64,000 bases of DNA from DASQFQ01 sp963805525. Lineage in GTDB: Bacteria; Actinomycetota; Thermoleophilia; Solirubrobacterales; Solirubrobacteraceae. The stretch's first letter is position 1. Every line of letters begins with the position of its first letter. The notes under the pieces are model-generated. The model saw nothing but the letters and a program-made list of their open reading frames with translations, did not search any database and was not told where the DNA came from. Shown one piece after another: positions 1 to 8,735 of the stretch. Both the position numbers and the translations under genes were made by a program. The stretch is from positions 186,001 through 250,000 of the forward strand of contig CAWDUT010000006.1 of the NCBI GenBank assembly GCA_963805525.1, read 5' to 3'.

Positions 1-1029
1 GCGCGGCCGCTGGAGGGCGCGTTCGCGGAGGGCGTGCGCGCGGGCGTCGAGGGCGCGCTGTCGCAGTTCCTCGACGTCATCGAGGAGGGGCACGCCGGGC
101 CGCTGCCGGCGCGCGAGCTGTACGCCGACCTCGGCCGCGGCGAGGCGCGCGAGGGCCGCAGCCTCGAGGCGCTGCTCGCCGCGTACCGGATCGGCGCGCG
201 TGTGGCGTGGCGCCGCGCGGCCGAGCGGGCGCGCGAGCTCGGGATGGACGACGAGGTGCAGGCGCTGCTGGCGGAGTCGATCTTCGCCTACATGGACGAG
301 CTGTCGGCGGTCTCCGCCGAGGGCTTCGCGCGCGAGCAGTCGGCCGCCGCGGGCGAGCTCGACCGCCGCCGCTCGGCGCTCGCCCGGCTGCTCGTCCAGA
401 GCCCGCCGGCCGACCCCGCCGCGGTCGAGCTGGCCGCGCGCGAGGCGCGCGTCGAGCTGCCCCAGACGCTCGCCGCCGCGGTCTGGAGCGAGGAGGACCA
501 CGCCGCGTCGCGGCTGCCGCTGGGGTCGCTCGTAGACGGCGCGTTCGCGCTCATCCCCGACCCCGGCGCGCCCGGCCGCCGCGCCGAGATCGCGCGCGCC
601 TTCCGCGCGGCCGCTGCGCTCGGCCCGACCGTGCCGTGGCGCGACGCCTCCCGCAGCGCCCGCCGGGCGGCCGAGGCGCTGCGGCTCGTCGAGGCCGACG
701 GCCTGGTCTTCGCCGACGACCACCTGACGACGCTGCTGCTCGAGCACGACCCGTCGCTGATCGCCGAGCTGGCCGAGCGCCGGCTCGCCCCGCTCGCCGA
801 CGCCACCCCGGCCCAGCGCGAGCGCCTGCTGGAGACGCTCGGCGCCTGGCTCCTGCACCACGGCAGCGTCCCCGAGGTGGCGCGGGCGATCCACGTCCAC
901 CCGCAGACGGTCCGCTACCGGCTCGCCCAGCTGCGCGAGCTGTTCGATCTCGACGACCCGGAGGCGCGCTTCGAGCTGCTTCTTGTCACCCGCGCACGAG
1001 GTCTCGGCCTCGGGTCGTGGCCCCAATGA
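1..1029 (+). CDS. PucR/CdaR-type transcriptional regulator, 5' end outside window
   Basis: The reading frame is open from base 1, so the N-terminus lies upstream of the window; the GTG at 34 is probably not the true start. The visible 343 residues are Ala/Arg/Glu-rich and mostly helical. They end in a helix-turn-helix of the PucR/CdaR C-terminal type (about residues 290-330), recognisable from LLHHGSVPEVARAIHVHPQT followed by VRYRL. Family members bind DNA through this C-terminal domain and often act next to catabolic genes. The gene ends 37 bases before an acyl-CoA dehydrogenase, a possible target, but no operator was found. Family assignment is firm; the regulated pathway is unknown. Confidence 0.8.
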   Translation, partial: ARPLEGAFAEGVRAGVEGALSQFLDVIEEGHAGPLPARELYADLGRGEAREGRSLEALLAAYRIGARVAWRRAAERARELGMDDEVQALLAESIFAYMDELSAVSAEGFAREQSAAAGELDRRRSALARLLVQSPPADPAAVELAAREARVELPQTLAAAVWSEEDHAASRLPLGSLVDGAFALIPDPGAPGRRAEIARAFRAAAALGPTVPWRDASRSARRAAEALRLVEADGLVFADDHLTTLLLEHDPSLIAELAERRLAPLADATPAQRERLLETLGAWLLHHGSVPEVARAIHVHPQTVRYRLAQLRELFDLDDPEARFELLLVTRARGLGLGSWPQ

Positions 1030-1053
1030 GCAAAACCGCGGCGCGGCAGCCCG

Positions 1054-1059
1054 TACCTT
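1054..1059 (+). promoter_or_regulatory. -10 box of a leaderless promoter for the acyl-CoA dehydrogenase
   Basis: TACCTT fits TANNNT and ends 7 bases before the ATG at 1067, so transcription should begin at or next to the start codon. No Shine-Dalgarno sequence lies between. No clear -35 box was found. Confidence 0.5.
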
Positions 1060-1066
1060 CCTCTGC

Positions 1067-2326
1067 ATGAGTGCCGAACCCGCCGCCATTGAGCTGCCCG
1101 TCCCCGACGAGCCCGTTCCGTTCAACCTCGATCTCTCCGACGACCAGCGCGACATCCGCGACTGGGTCCACGGCTTCGCCGCCGACGTCGTGCGCCCAGC
1201 GGCGTCCGAGTGGGACGAGAAGGAGGAGACGCCGTGGCCGATCATCGGCGAGGCGGCCAAGATCGGCCTCTACGGCTTCGAGGCGCTCGCGCAGTTCTAC
1301 GCCGACCCGTCCGGCCTGACGCTGCCGATCGTCAACGAGGAGCTGTTCTGGGGCGACGCCGGCATCGGCATGGCGATCATGGGCACCTCGCTGGCCGCGG
1401 CGGGCATCTTCTCCAGCGGCACGCCCGAGCAGATGGGCGAGTGGATCCCGCAGTGCTTCGGCACGCCGGAGGACCCGAAGGTCGGCGCGTTCTGCGTCTC
1501 CGAGCCCGACGCCGGCTCCGACGTCTCCTCGCTGCGCACGCGCGCGGTCTACGACGAGGCGAAGGACGAGTGGGTCCTCAACGGCCAGAAGGCGTGGGCG
1601 ACGAACGGTGGCATCGCCAACGTGCACGTGGTGGTCGCATCGGTCGACCGCGAGCTCGGCTCGCGCGGCCAGGCCGCGTTCGTGATCCCGCCCGGCACCA
1701 AGGGACTCGAGATGGGCACCAAGGTCAAGAAGCACGGCCTGCGCGCCTCCCACACCGCCGACATCTTCCTCGACGACTGCCGCGTCCCCGGCTCGTGCCT
1801 CCTGGGCGGCAAGGAGAAGCTCGACGAGCGCATGGCGCGCGCCCGCGAGGGCCGCTCCGGCAAGCGCCAGGCGGCGATGCAGACGTTCGAGGCGTCGCGC
1901 CCGACGGTCGGCGCCCAGGCGATCGGCATCGCCCGCGCGGCCTACGAGTACGCGCTCGAGTACGCCAAGGAGCGCTCGCAGTTCGGGCGCCCGATCATCC
2001 ACAACCAGGCGATCGCGTTCGCGCTGGCGGACATGAAGCTCGAGATCGACGCGGCGCGGCTGCTCGTCTGGCGCGCCTCGTGGATGGGGCGGACCGGCAA
2101 GCCGTTCACCAACGCCGAGGGCTCGATGAGCAAGCTGAAGGCCGGCGAGGTCGCCGTCTGGGCCACCGAGCGGGCGATCCAGATCCTCGGCGGCAACGGC
2201 TACACGCGCGAGTTCCCGGTCGAGCGCTGGCACCGGGACGCCAAGATCTACACGATCTTCGAGGGCACCTCGGAGATCCAGCGGCTCGTCATCTCGCGGG
2301 CCATCTCGGGGGTCCAGATCCCCTAG
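1067..2326 (+). CDS. acyl-CoA dehydrogenase
   Basis: This 419-residue FAD enzyme would oxidise acyl-CoA to enoyl-CoA in fatty-acid or branched-chain breakdown. The family signatures appear in order: EPDAGSD in the flavin-binding middle domain, WATNGG, ERSQFGRP in the C-terminal helical domain, and QILGGNGY followed by YTIFEGTSEIQ, which carries the usual catalytic-base glutamate. The ATG at 1067 is chosen over the upstream in-frame start at 983 because it follows a TACCTT -10 box by 7 bases and because 983 lies inside the preceding regulator gene. A linker rich in Lys/Arg between the middle and C-terminal domains (about residues 262-275) is longer than in short-chain enzymes. Substrate chain length is not predictable. 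Confidence 0.93.
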   Translation: MSAEPAAIELPVPDEPVPFNLDLSDDQRDIRDWVHGFAADVVRPAASEWDEKEETPWPIIGEAAKIGLYGFEALAQFYADPSGLTLPIVNEELFWGDAGIGMAIMGTSLAAAGIFSSGTPEQMGEWIPQCFGTPEDPKVGAFCVSEPDAGSDVSSLRTRAVYDEAKDEWVLNGQKAWATNGGIANVHVVVASVDRELGSRGQAAFVIPPGTKGLEMGTKVKKHGLRASHTADIFLDDCRVPGSCLLGGKEKLDERMARAREGRSGKRQAAMQTFEASRPTVGAQAIGIARAAYEYALEYAKERSQFGRPIIHNQAIAFALADMKLEIDAARLLVWRASWMGRTGKPFTNAEGSMSKLKAGEVAVWATERAIQILGGNGYTREFPVERWHRDAKIYTIFEGTSEIQRLVISRAISGVQIP

Positions 2327-2332
2327 TCCGGC

Positions 2333-2338
2333 TACTGT
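2333..2338 (+). promoter_or_regulatory. -10 box deciding the epimerase start
   Basis: TACTGT lies 7 bases before the GTG at 2346. Because the -10 overlaps the alternative GTG at 2337, the leaderless start at 2346 is preferred. It lies in the 19-base gap after the acyl-CoA dehydrogenase stop. Confidence 0.5.
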
Positions 2339-2345
2339 GCTGCCC

Positions 2346-3323
2346 GTGGGTGGCACGACTCTCATCACCGGCGGGGCCGGGTACATCGGCATGCTCGCCG
2401 CCGAGCAGCTGCTCGAGGCGGGGCACGAGGTCCGCGTGCTCGACTCGCTCCTGCACGGCCAGGAGGACCTCGCGGCGTCGCTGCGCGAGCGCGGCGTCGA
2501 GCTGATCGTCGCCGACGTGCGCGACGGCGCGGCGCGGAGCGAGGCGCTGCGCGGCGCCGACCACGTCGTCCATCTGGCGGCGATCGTCGGCGACCCCGCG
2601 TGCGCGATCGACCCCGACGCGGCGCAGGCGGTCAACGTCGACGCCTCGATGGCGCTGATCGCGGACGCCGCGGCGGCGGACGTGAGCCGCTTCGTGATGG
2701 CCTCGACCTGCTCCAACTACGGCCGCATGGCCGACCCGACCGTGCCCGTCACCGAGGACGGCGTGCTCGCCCCGGTGTCGCTCTACGCCGAGCAGAAGGT
2801 GGCGATCGAGAAGGCGCTGCTCGCGCTCGACCCGGCGCCGTTCGCCGTCACCTGCCTGCGCTTCGCCACCGTCTACGGCGTCGCGCCGCGGATGCGCTTC
2901 GACCTCACCGTCAACGAGTTCACGCGCGACCTGTGGTCGGACCGCCGGCTCGAGGTGTTCGGCGAGCAGTTCTGGCGGCCCTACGTCCACGTCCGCGACG
3001 CCGCGCGCGGGATCCGCGCCGTGCTCGAGGCGCCGGCCGAGAAGGTCGCCGGCGAGGTCTTCAACGTCGGCGACACAGCCGAGAACTACCGCAAGCTCGA
3101 CCTCGTGGAGCTGATCCAGCAGGAGACCGACCGCGGCGAGGTCGTGTTCGTCAAGCGCACCGAGGACCCGCGCGACTACAAGGTCGCGTTCGGCAAGATC
3201 GCCGACCGGCTCGGCTACGAGATCACGTCGACGGTGCCGGAGGGCATCCGCGAGCTGATCGCGGCGCTCGAGGACGCGCGCTTCGAGGACGCCTTCGATG
3301 GCCGGTACCGGAACATCGCCTAG
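2346..3323 (+). CDS. NAD-dependent epimerase/dehydratase (extended SDR), sugar-nucleotide modifying
   Basis: This is an extended short-chain dehydrogenase of about 325 residues. The N-terminal Rossmann motif is TGGAGYIG, the Ser of STCSNYG and the YAEQK Tyr/Lys pair form the active site, and CLRFATVYG is typical of GalE/RmlB-like enzymes. It probably epimerises, dehydrates or reduces an NDP-sugar for the polysaccharide assembled by the genes downstream. Its last 26 bases overlap the next gene, an aminotransferase, so the two are likely translated together. An in-frame GTG at 2337 is an alternative start. The exact sugar substrate cannot be told from sequence. Confidence 0.88.
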   Translation: MGGTTLITGGAGYIGMLAAEQLLEAGHEVRVLDSLLHGQEDLAASLRERGVELIVADVRDGAARSEALRGADHVVHLAAIVGDPACAIDPDAAQAVNVDASMALIADAAAADVSRFVMASTCSNYGRMADPTVPVTEDGVLAPVSLYAEQKVAIEKALLALDPAPFAVTCLRFATVYGVAPRMRFDLTVNEFTRDLWSDRRLEVFGEQFWRPYVHVRDAARGIRAVLEAPAEKVAGEVFNVGDTAENYRKLDLVELIQQETDRGEVVFVKRTEDPRDYKVAFGKIADRLGYEITSTVPEGIRELIAALEDARFEDAFDGRYRNIA

Positions 3324-4452
3324 CGCCGTCCCGCTCTACGACCTCCGGCTCGAGCCCGAGGACATCCGGGCGGTGATGGAGGTGCTGGAGTCGGGCTGGC
3401 TGACGCTCGGGCCGCGCACGCAGGCGTTCGAGGCCGCCTTCGCCGAGCACCTCGGCGCGCGCCACGCGGTCGCGCTCTCCTCCTGCACCGCGGCGCTGCA
3501 CCTCGCCTACCTGGCCGCCGGCGTCGGGCCGGGCGACGAGGTCATCGTGCCCGCCATGACGTTCGCGGCGACCGCCGCCGCGGTCATCTACTGCGGCGGC
3601 ACGCCGGTGTTCGCCGACATCACCGGCCCGCACGACCTCGGGCTCGACCCCGCCGACGTCGAACGCCGCATCACGCCGCGCACGAAGGCCGTCTGCGTCG
3701 TCCACTTCGCGGGCTACCCCGCCGCGGTCGACCGGCTGCGGGAGCTGTGCGACGCCCACGGGCTGGCGCTGATCGAGGATGTCGCGCACGCGCCGAGCGC
3801 CGAGGTCGACGGCCGCAAGCTCGGCACCTGGGGCCGCGCCGGCGCGTTCTCGTTCTTCTCCAACAAGATCCTGTCCTGCGGCGAGGGTGGCCTGCTCGCC
3901 ACCGACGACGACAAGGTCGCGGCGCTCGCGCGCTCGCTGCGCAACCACGGGATGACCTCGGGCACCTGGGCGCGGCAGACGCGCGCGACCGACGGCTACG
4001 ACGTCGTCGGCCTCGGCTTCAACTACCGCCTCGACGAGCCGCGCTCGGCGCTGCTGCTGTCGCGCCTCGCCCGGCTCGAGCCGGAGATCGAGCGCCGCCG
4101 CGAGTTGACCCGCGCGTACCGCGAGCGGCTGGCGGACGTGCCCGGCGTGCTCGTCCCCAACGACGATGCGAGCGTGGCCCACTCCTCGTGTTACGTGATG
4201 CCGATCCTGGTCGAGGACGACGGCCGGCGCGACGCCGTGCGGGCGCGGCTGCGCGACACGCACCGCATCCAGACGTCGGTCTTCTATCCGGCGCTGCACG
4301 AGTTCAGCGAGTACCGGCGGCGCTACGGCGCGCAGTCGCTCCCGCACACCGAGCGCGTCGCACGCACCGAGATCACGATCCCGCTCTTCGCCCACCTCGA
4401 CACCCGCACGCAGGACCGCGTGGTCGGCGCGCTGCAGGAGGCGCTGGCGTGA
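3298..4452 (+). CDS. DegT/DnrJ/EryC1-family PLP sugar aminotransferase (copy 1)
   Basis: The 384-residue protein has the DegT family signatures: GWLTLGPRTQAFE near the N-terminus, SSCTAALHLA for PLP phosphate binding, IEDVAHAP with the Asp that contacts the PLP ring, and SFFSNKILSCGEGG, whose Lys (about residue 190) forms the Schiff base. These enzymes move an amino group from Glu or Gln to a keto-sugar nucleotide. The gene overlaps the epimerase upstream by 26 bases and the next aminotransferase by 4 (GTGA), indicating one transcript. The epimerase may supply its keto-sugar substrate (inference). Confidence 0.92.
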   Translation: MAGTGTSPSAVPLYDLRLEPEDIRAVMEVLESGWLTLGPRTQAFEAAFAEHLGARHAVALSSCTAALHLAYLAAGVGPGDEVIVPAMTFAATAAAVIYCGGTPVFADITGPHDLGLDPADVERRITPRTKAVCVVHFAGYPAAVDRLRELCDAHGLALIEDVAHAPSAEVDGRKLGTWGRAGAFSFFSNKILSCGEGGLLATDDDKVAALARSLRNHGMTSGTWARQTRATDGYDVVGLGFNYRLDEPRSALLLSRLARLEPEIERRRELTRAYRERLADVPGVLVPNDDASVAHSSCYVMPILVEDDGRRDAVRARLRDTHRIQTSVFYPALHEFSEYRRRYGAQSLPHTERVARTEITIPLFAHLDTRTQDRVVGALQEALA

Positions 4453-5585
4453 GCTGGACGATCCCGCTCACGGAAGTCGTGATCACCGAGAGCGACCGGC
4501 TCGCGGTCGCCGAGTGCCTCCAGAGCGGCTGGCTGACGATGGGCCCGCGCACGCAGCGCTTCGAGGCCGCGCTGGCGGAGTGGACCGGTGCGCCGCACGC
4601 GGTCGCGGTCTCGAGCGCGACGGCGGCGCTCCACCTCTCCTGCCGCGCGCTCGGGCTCGGGCCCGGCGACGAGGTGATCGTCCCGGCGCTGACGTTCGTG
4701 GCCACGCTGAACGCCCCGCGCTACACCGGCGCGCAGCCGGTGCTGTGCGACGTCGAGGCGCCCGAGCGGCCGAACCTCTCGGCGGAGAGCGTCGAACGCT
4801 GCATCACGCCGCGCACCCGCGCCGTGATGGCCGTCCACTTCTGCGGCTACCCGGCCGACCTCGGCCCCCTGCGGGAGCTGTGCGACGCGCACGGGATCGC
4901 GCTGGTCGAGGACGCCGCGCAGGCGATCGGCGCAGAGGCCGAGCCGGGGCGCCAGGCCGGCACCGTCGGGCGGCTCGGCTGCCTGTCGTTCTTCTCGAAG
5001 AAGCAGTTGTGCGTGGGCGAGGGCGGGGCGGTGCTGACCGCCGACGAGGAGCTGGCCACGACGGTTCGCTCGCTGCGCTCGCACGCGATGACGTCGGGGA
5101 CGTGGGACCGCCACACCGGCCACGAGGCCTCTTACGACGTGATCGACGTGGGCTACAACTACCGGCTCGACGAGCCGCGGGCCGCGCTCGGCCTCGCGCG
5201 CCTGCCGCGCCTGCGCGACGACATCGAGCGCCGCCGCTCCGCCGTGCAGCGCTACCGCGAGGCGCTCGCCGAGACGCCGGGGCTGACGCTGATGTGGACC
5301 GGCGACGACGTCGCCCGCAGCTCGCACTTCGCGTTCCCGGTGCTGTTCGAGAGCGGTGAGGAGCGGCTGCGCGTGCGCGACGCGCTGCATGCCCAGGGGA
5401 TCCAGACGACCCGCTACCCGGCGCTGCACACGTTCACCGAGCTGGCGCCACTGGCCGCGCCCGGCTCGGTCCCCGCCGCGGAGGCGGCCGCCGACCGCCA
5501 CCTCGCGCTGCCGCTCTCCTCGGCCCAGAGCGAGGAGAGCGTGGACGCCGTCGCGAGCGCCGTCCGCGCCGCGCTTCAGCCCTGA
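4449..5585 (+). CDS. DegT/DnrJ/EryC1-family PLP sugar aminotransferase (copy 2)
   Basis: A second DegT-type aminotransferase of 378 residues follows the first with a GTGA stop/start overlap; the GTG at 4449 is the start and the frame upstream of it is only a shadow of copy 1. It carries GWLTMGPRTQRFE, SSATAALHLS, VEDAAQAIGAE and the Schiff-base segment SFFSKKQLCVGEGG. The two copies are clearly homologous along their whole length and look like a tandem duplication, now diverged. They may act on different positions or sugars, or form a hetero-oligomer (inference). Its 3' end overlaps the convergent nucleotidyltransferase by 10 bases. Confidence 0.92.
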   Translation: MSWTIPLTEVVITESDRLAVAECLQSGWLTMGPRTQRFEAALAEWTGAPHAVAVSSATAALHLSCRALGLGPGDEVIVPALTFVATLNAPRYTGAQPVLCDVEAPERPNLSAESVERCITPRTRAVMAVHFCGYPADLGPLRELCDAHGIALVEDAAQAIGAEAEPGRQAGTVGRLGCLSFFSKKQLCVGEGGAVLTADEELATTVRSLRSHAMTSGTWDRHTGHEASYDVIDVGYNYRLDEPRAALGLARLPRLRDDIERRRSAVQRYREALAETPGLTLMWTGDDVARSSHFAFPVLFESGEERLRVRDALHAQGIQTTRYPALHTFTELAPLAAPGSVPAAEAAADRHLALPLSSAQSEESVDAVASAVRAALQP

Positions 5586-6313
5586 GGCGGGAGCAGCTTC
5601 GGCAACATGTCCTCGATCTCGGCCTGCGCCTGCTCGTAGTCGTCGTGCCGGCCGATGTCGCGCCAGTAGCCGTCGTGCAGCAGCGTCCCGACCGGCTCGC
5701 CGGCCGCCAGCAGCGCGAGCACGAGGTCGGGGATGTCGAAGCGCCCCTGCGCCGGGACGTGCTCGACCGCTCTCGGCTCGACCACGTAGATGCCCATGCT
5801 GACCACGTGGCTGCTCTCGGGCTTCTCGTCGTAGCCGTGCAGCCGCGTGGTGGGGCCGTCGCCGTCGGGGTCGAGCAGCATCACGCCGTAGTCCGCGCGC
5901 ACGGTCCGGCGCGTGCCGGCGATCGTGAGCGCGTTGCCCGCCTCCTGGTGGGCGCGGACGAGCTCGCGGATGTCGAGCGTGGTGAGGATGTCGCCGTTCA
6001 GCGCGAGGAAGGTGCTGTCGAGGCCCTCGATCTCGCGCATCGGGCCGGCGGTGCCGAGCGGCTCGTCCTCCTCGGCGTAGTCGATGCGCACGCCGTAGGC
6101 GCTGCCGTCGCCGAACACCGCCCGCACGAGGTGGGCGAGGTGGCCGGTGGAGATCGTCATGTGGCCGACGCCGACCGCCGCGAGCTGCTGGACGACGATG
6201 TCGAGGATCGCCCGGTCGCCCACCGGCAGCAGCGGCTTCGGGAGCACGGTGGTGTACGGCAGCAGGCGCGAGCCGAGACCGCCCGCGAGGATGACTGCCC
6301 GATCGACCGGCAA
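5576..6313 (-). CDS. sugar-phosphate nucleotidyltransferase (NTP_transferase family)
   Basis: The 245-residue protein starts with the nucleotidyltransferase signature VILAGGLGSRLLPYTTVLPK, followed by KPLLPVGDRAILD, and has LNGDILT as the metal-binding segment. These enzymes join a sugar-1-phosphate to an NTP to give an NDP-sugar (for example GDP-mannose or dTDP-glucose). At 245 residues it is the short form without a C-terminal acyltransferase-type beta-helix domain. The TTG at 6313 is 7 bases after a minus-strand TAGGAT box, so it looks leaderless. It is convergent with the aminotransferases and divergent from the acyltransferase gene. Nucleotide and sugar specificity are not determined. 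Confidence 0.88.
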   Translation of the reverse strand: MPVDRAVILAGGLGSRLLPYTTVLPKPLLPVGDRAILDIVVQQLAAVGVGHMTISTGHLAHLVRAVFGDGSAYGVRIDYAEEDEPLGTAGPMREIEGLDSTFLALNGDILTTLDIRELVRAHQEAGNALTIAGTRRTVRADYGVMLLDPDGDGPTTRLHGYDEKPESSHVVSMGIYVVEPRAVEHVPAQGRFDIPDLVLALLAAGEPVGTLLHDGYWRDIGRHDDYEQAQAEIEDMLPKLLPPQG

Positions 6314-6333
6314 GGCCGCGATCCTAGACCGTG
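6314..6333. promoter_or_regulatory. 20-base divergent promoter region with overlapping -10 boxes
   Basis: The gap between two divergent genes is only 20 bases. On the minus strand TAGGAT (6326 to 6321) precedes the TTG at 6313 by 7 bases. On the plus strand GATCCT (6320-6325), or the weaker TAGACC (6325-6330), precedes the ATG at 6334. The boxes overlap, so the two promoters cannot both hold polymerase at once. Confidence 0.45.
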
Positions 6334-7320
6334 ATGACCGTTCTCGATGTCATACCGCTCGCGGCTGCCGACCTGGGGCGGTGGGAGCCGGCCTGGCGCC
6401 GGCTCGAGGCGCGCCTGCCCGACGCGGCGCCGTTCCTGTGCTTTGACTGGCTCGCGGCGTGGGTGCGGGTGTACGCGCCGCGGCGGCTGGCGATCGCGCG
6501 GGCGGGCGACGCGCTCGGCCTGCTGGAGCTCGGCGCGGGCCGGCGCTGGCGCTTCGCGGGCCGGCCGGTGACGAGCACGCGCGGGCTGCTCGGGGCGGAC
6601 GATGACGAGTGGGCCGCGTTGGGCGGCTGGCTGCGGGCGCACGCCCGGCGGTGGTCGACGCTCGACGCCGAGGGCGTCCCGCCGGGCGCGCTGCCGGGCG
6701 CCGCGACCGAGCCGTCGGAGACGCCCGTGCTCGCGCTGCCCGCCAGCCTCGATGAGTACCTGGCCGGGCACTCGCGCTACCGCAGGATCCTGCGCCGGCT
6801 GGCGCGCGAGGGCGCGGTGCTGGGCGAGGCCGACAACAACCCGGCCGCGCTCGCCGACTTCGTCCGCCTGCACCAGGCGCGCGCGGCCGCCAAGGGCGAG
6901 CGGCACCCGCAGGTCGACGAGCGGCTCGCGCGCATGCTGGGGGAGCTGCGCTCGGCGCCGTCATTCGAGCTGCGCGTGCTCGAGCTGGCGCGCGGTGGCC
7001 GCCGGCTGGGCGTCTGGATCGGGCTCGAGCGCGGGACCACCGCCTGGTACTACAACCTCGGGATCGACCCCGATGCGCTCGCGCTCGCGCCCGGCATCGC
7101 GCTGCAGCTCGAGTCGATCCGCACGGCGATCGACGGCGGCCGGCGCGTGATCGACCTCGGTCCGGGCGCCGACCCGTACAAGCTCGAGCTGGGCGGGGTG
7201 CTCGACGACCGCGTCGACGCGACGGCCGTCAGCCCCTCGGTGCGCGGGCGAGCGGTGGACGGGCTCGATCGGCTCGAGCGCGGCGCGCGCGCCGTGGCGC
7301 GGCGGGTGAGGGACCGATGA
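6334..7320 (+). CDS. GNAT-fold acyltransferase, CelD/BcsL-like
   Basis: This protein of about 328 residues resembles the CelD/BcsL acetyltransferases (Acetyltransf_6) linked with cellulose and exopolysaccharide production. Features seen are an N-terminal half with FLCFDWLAAWVRVY and a C-terminal GNAT-like core containing WIGLERGTTAWYYNLGIDP and IDLGPGADPYKLELG, typical of this family. It would acylate a sugar or lipid-linked intermediate on the cytoplasmic side. It overlaps the flippase start by 4 bases (ATGA), so the two are co-translated. GTG at 6331 is an alternative start directly before the ATG. Confidence 0.75.
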   Translation: MTVLDVIPLAAADLGRWEPAWRRLEARLPDAAPFLCFDWLAAWVRVYAPRRLAIARAGDALGLLELGAGRRWRFAGRPVTSTRGLLGADDDEWAALGGWLRAHARRWSTLDAEGVPPGALPGAATEPSETPVLALPASLDEYLAGHSRYRRILRRLAREGAVLGEADNNPAALADFVRLHQARAAAKGERHPQVDERLARMLGELRSAPSFELRVLELARGGRRLGVWIGLERGTTAWYYNLGIDPDALALAPGIALQLESIRTAIDGGRRVIDLGPGADPYKLELGGVLDDRVDATAVSPSVRGRAVDGLDRLERGARAVARRVRDR

Positions 7321-8735
7321 GCGGCGCCACCCGGACGATCGCCCGCAACACGATCGTGCAGGCCGCCGCCGACATCCTCGGCAAGGTCGCGACGCTCGCG
7401 TTCTACGTCGTGATGGCGCGCCAGCTGGGGGAGCACGGGTTCGGCGACTTCACCCTCGCGCTGTCGCTGGCGCTCGTGCTGACCGTGTTCGCCGAGTTCG
7501 GGACGGACGAGATCCTGACCCGCACGGTCGCGGTCGAGCGCGGGACGGCCCGGCAGCTGCTCACCGACGCGCTGCTGGTGAAGCTCGCGTTCGGGTTCGC
7601 GGGCGTGATGGGGGCGATCGTCGTCGCATTCGTGGGCGGCTACACGGCCGAGGTCCGCGCGGCGGTGGCGATCCTCGCGGTGGCGGCGGTGGTGGAGCTG
7701 TTCGCGAAGTCGTTCTACGCGACGTTCCAGGCGCTCGACGACATGCGCCCGGTGGCGATGAGCTTCATCGTCCAGCGCTACGTCACCGCCGCGGTCGGCA
7801 TCGTCGCGATGCTGGCCGGCGCGGGCGTGGTGGCGGTCGCGGCGGTCTACCTCGGCGGCGCGCTGCTCGCGCTCGCCTACGGCGCGATGCGGCTGGCGGC
7901 GACGGTGCGCCCGAGCTCGCACCTGTCGACCGCGCGGGCGCGGAAGCTCGTGCGGGCGTCGGCGGCGATCGGGATCGGGATGCTGCTCAACACCGCGCTG
8001 TTCCGGCTCGACGCGGTGATCCTCTCGCAGTTCAAGGGCACCGCCGCCGTCGGGTTCTACGGCGTCGCCTACCGGCTGCTCGAGAGCACGCTGTTCATCA
8101 CCTACACGTTCGTCGCCGCGCTGCTGCCGACGCTGTCGCGGCTGACGGTGGACTCGACGCCCACGATCGGCGAGGCGTTCGAGCTCGGGCTGAAGCTGAT
8201 CGCGATGGCGCTGCTGCCGATCGGCGTCGGCTTCGTGCTGTTCGCCGAGCCGATGGTCCACCTGCTCTACGGATCGGACTACGACCCGTCCGTGCCGGCG
8301 GTGCGTCTGCTCGGCGTCGCGGCCGCGTTCTACGGCGTGAGCTTCCTGGGCGCCACCGTGCTGATCGCGCAGGGGCGCCAGCGCGTGCTGCCGTGGATCA
8401 CGGCGGTGGTGCTCGTGCTGAACGTCGGCCTCAACCTGCTCGTGATCCCGGAGTACTCGTTCAGAGGCGCGGCGGCGGTGACGTCGATCAGCGAGGTCGT
8501 GCTGGCGATCCTCACGCTGGTGTTCGTGTGGCGGCTCACGGGGCGGGTGTCGGCGCTGCGGGTCGTGAGCGGGCCGGTCGTCGGTTGCGTCGCGATCGGC
8601 GTGGTCGCGCTGGTGGCGGGCACCGGGCTGCTCGGGCTCGTGCTCGGCGCGCTCGTGTACCTGCCGGTGCTGTTCGCCGTCGAGCACCGCGCCTTCCCCC
8701 ACGACGTGAGGCGGCTGCGCGATGTCGTCAGGTGA
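7317..8735 (+). CDS. Wzx-type polysaccharide flippase (MOP superfamily), copy 1
   Basis: A 472-residue polytopic membrane protein with about 12-14 hydrophobic helices along its length. The N-terminal pattern (RTIARNTIVQAAADILGKVA, then YVVMARQLG) is typical of oligosaccharide flippases of the MOP/MATE fold. It would move an undecaprenyl-linked repeat unit across the membrane for polymerisation outside. It is coupled to the acyltransferase upstream by ATGA and runs tail-to-tail into a glycosyltransferase with an 8-base overlap. A second flippase of the same family lies at 19394-20863, suggesting two export lines or a divided role. Confidence 0.88.
   Translation: MSGATRTIARNTIVQAAADILGKVATLAFYVVMARQLGEHGFGDFTLALSLALVLTVFAEFGTDEILTRTVAVERGTARQLLTDALLVKLAFGFAGVMGAIVVAFVGGYTAEVRAAVAILAVAAVVELFAKSFYATFQALDDMRPVAMSFIVQRYVTAAVGIVAMLAGAGVVAVAAVYLGGALLALAYGAMRLAATVRPSSHLSTARARKLVRASAAIGIGMLLNTALFRLDAVILSQFKGTAAVGFYGVAYRLLESTLFITYTFVAALLPTLSRLTVDSTPTIGEAFELGLKLIAMALLPIGVGFVLFAEPMVHLLYGSDYDPSVPAVRLLGVAAAFYGVSFLGATVLIAQGRQRVLPWITAVVLVLNVGLNLLVIPEYSFRGAAAVTSISEVVLAILTLVFVWRLTGRVSALRVVSGPVVGCVAIGVVALVAGTGLLGLVLGALVYLPVLFAVEHRAFPHDVRRLRDVVR

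Noticed and set aside
986..2716. Long minus-strand frame of 576 codons opposite the acyl-CoA dehydrogenase
   Set aside because: It is Arg/Ala/Asp-rich low-complexity translation typical of antisense frames in GC-rich genes, with no domain and a real gene on the other strand.
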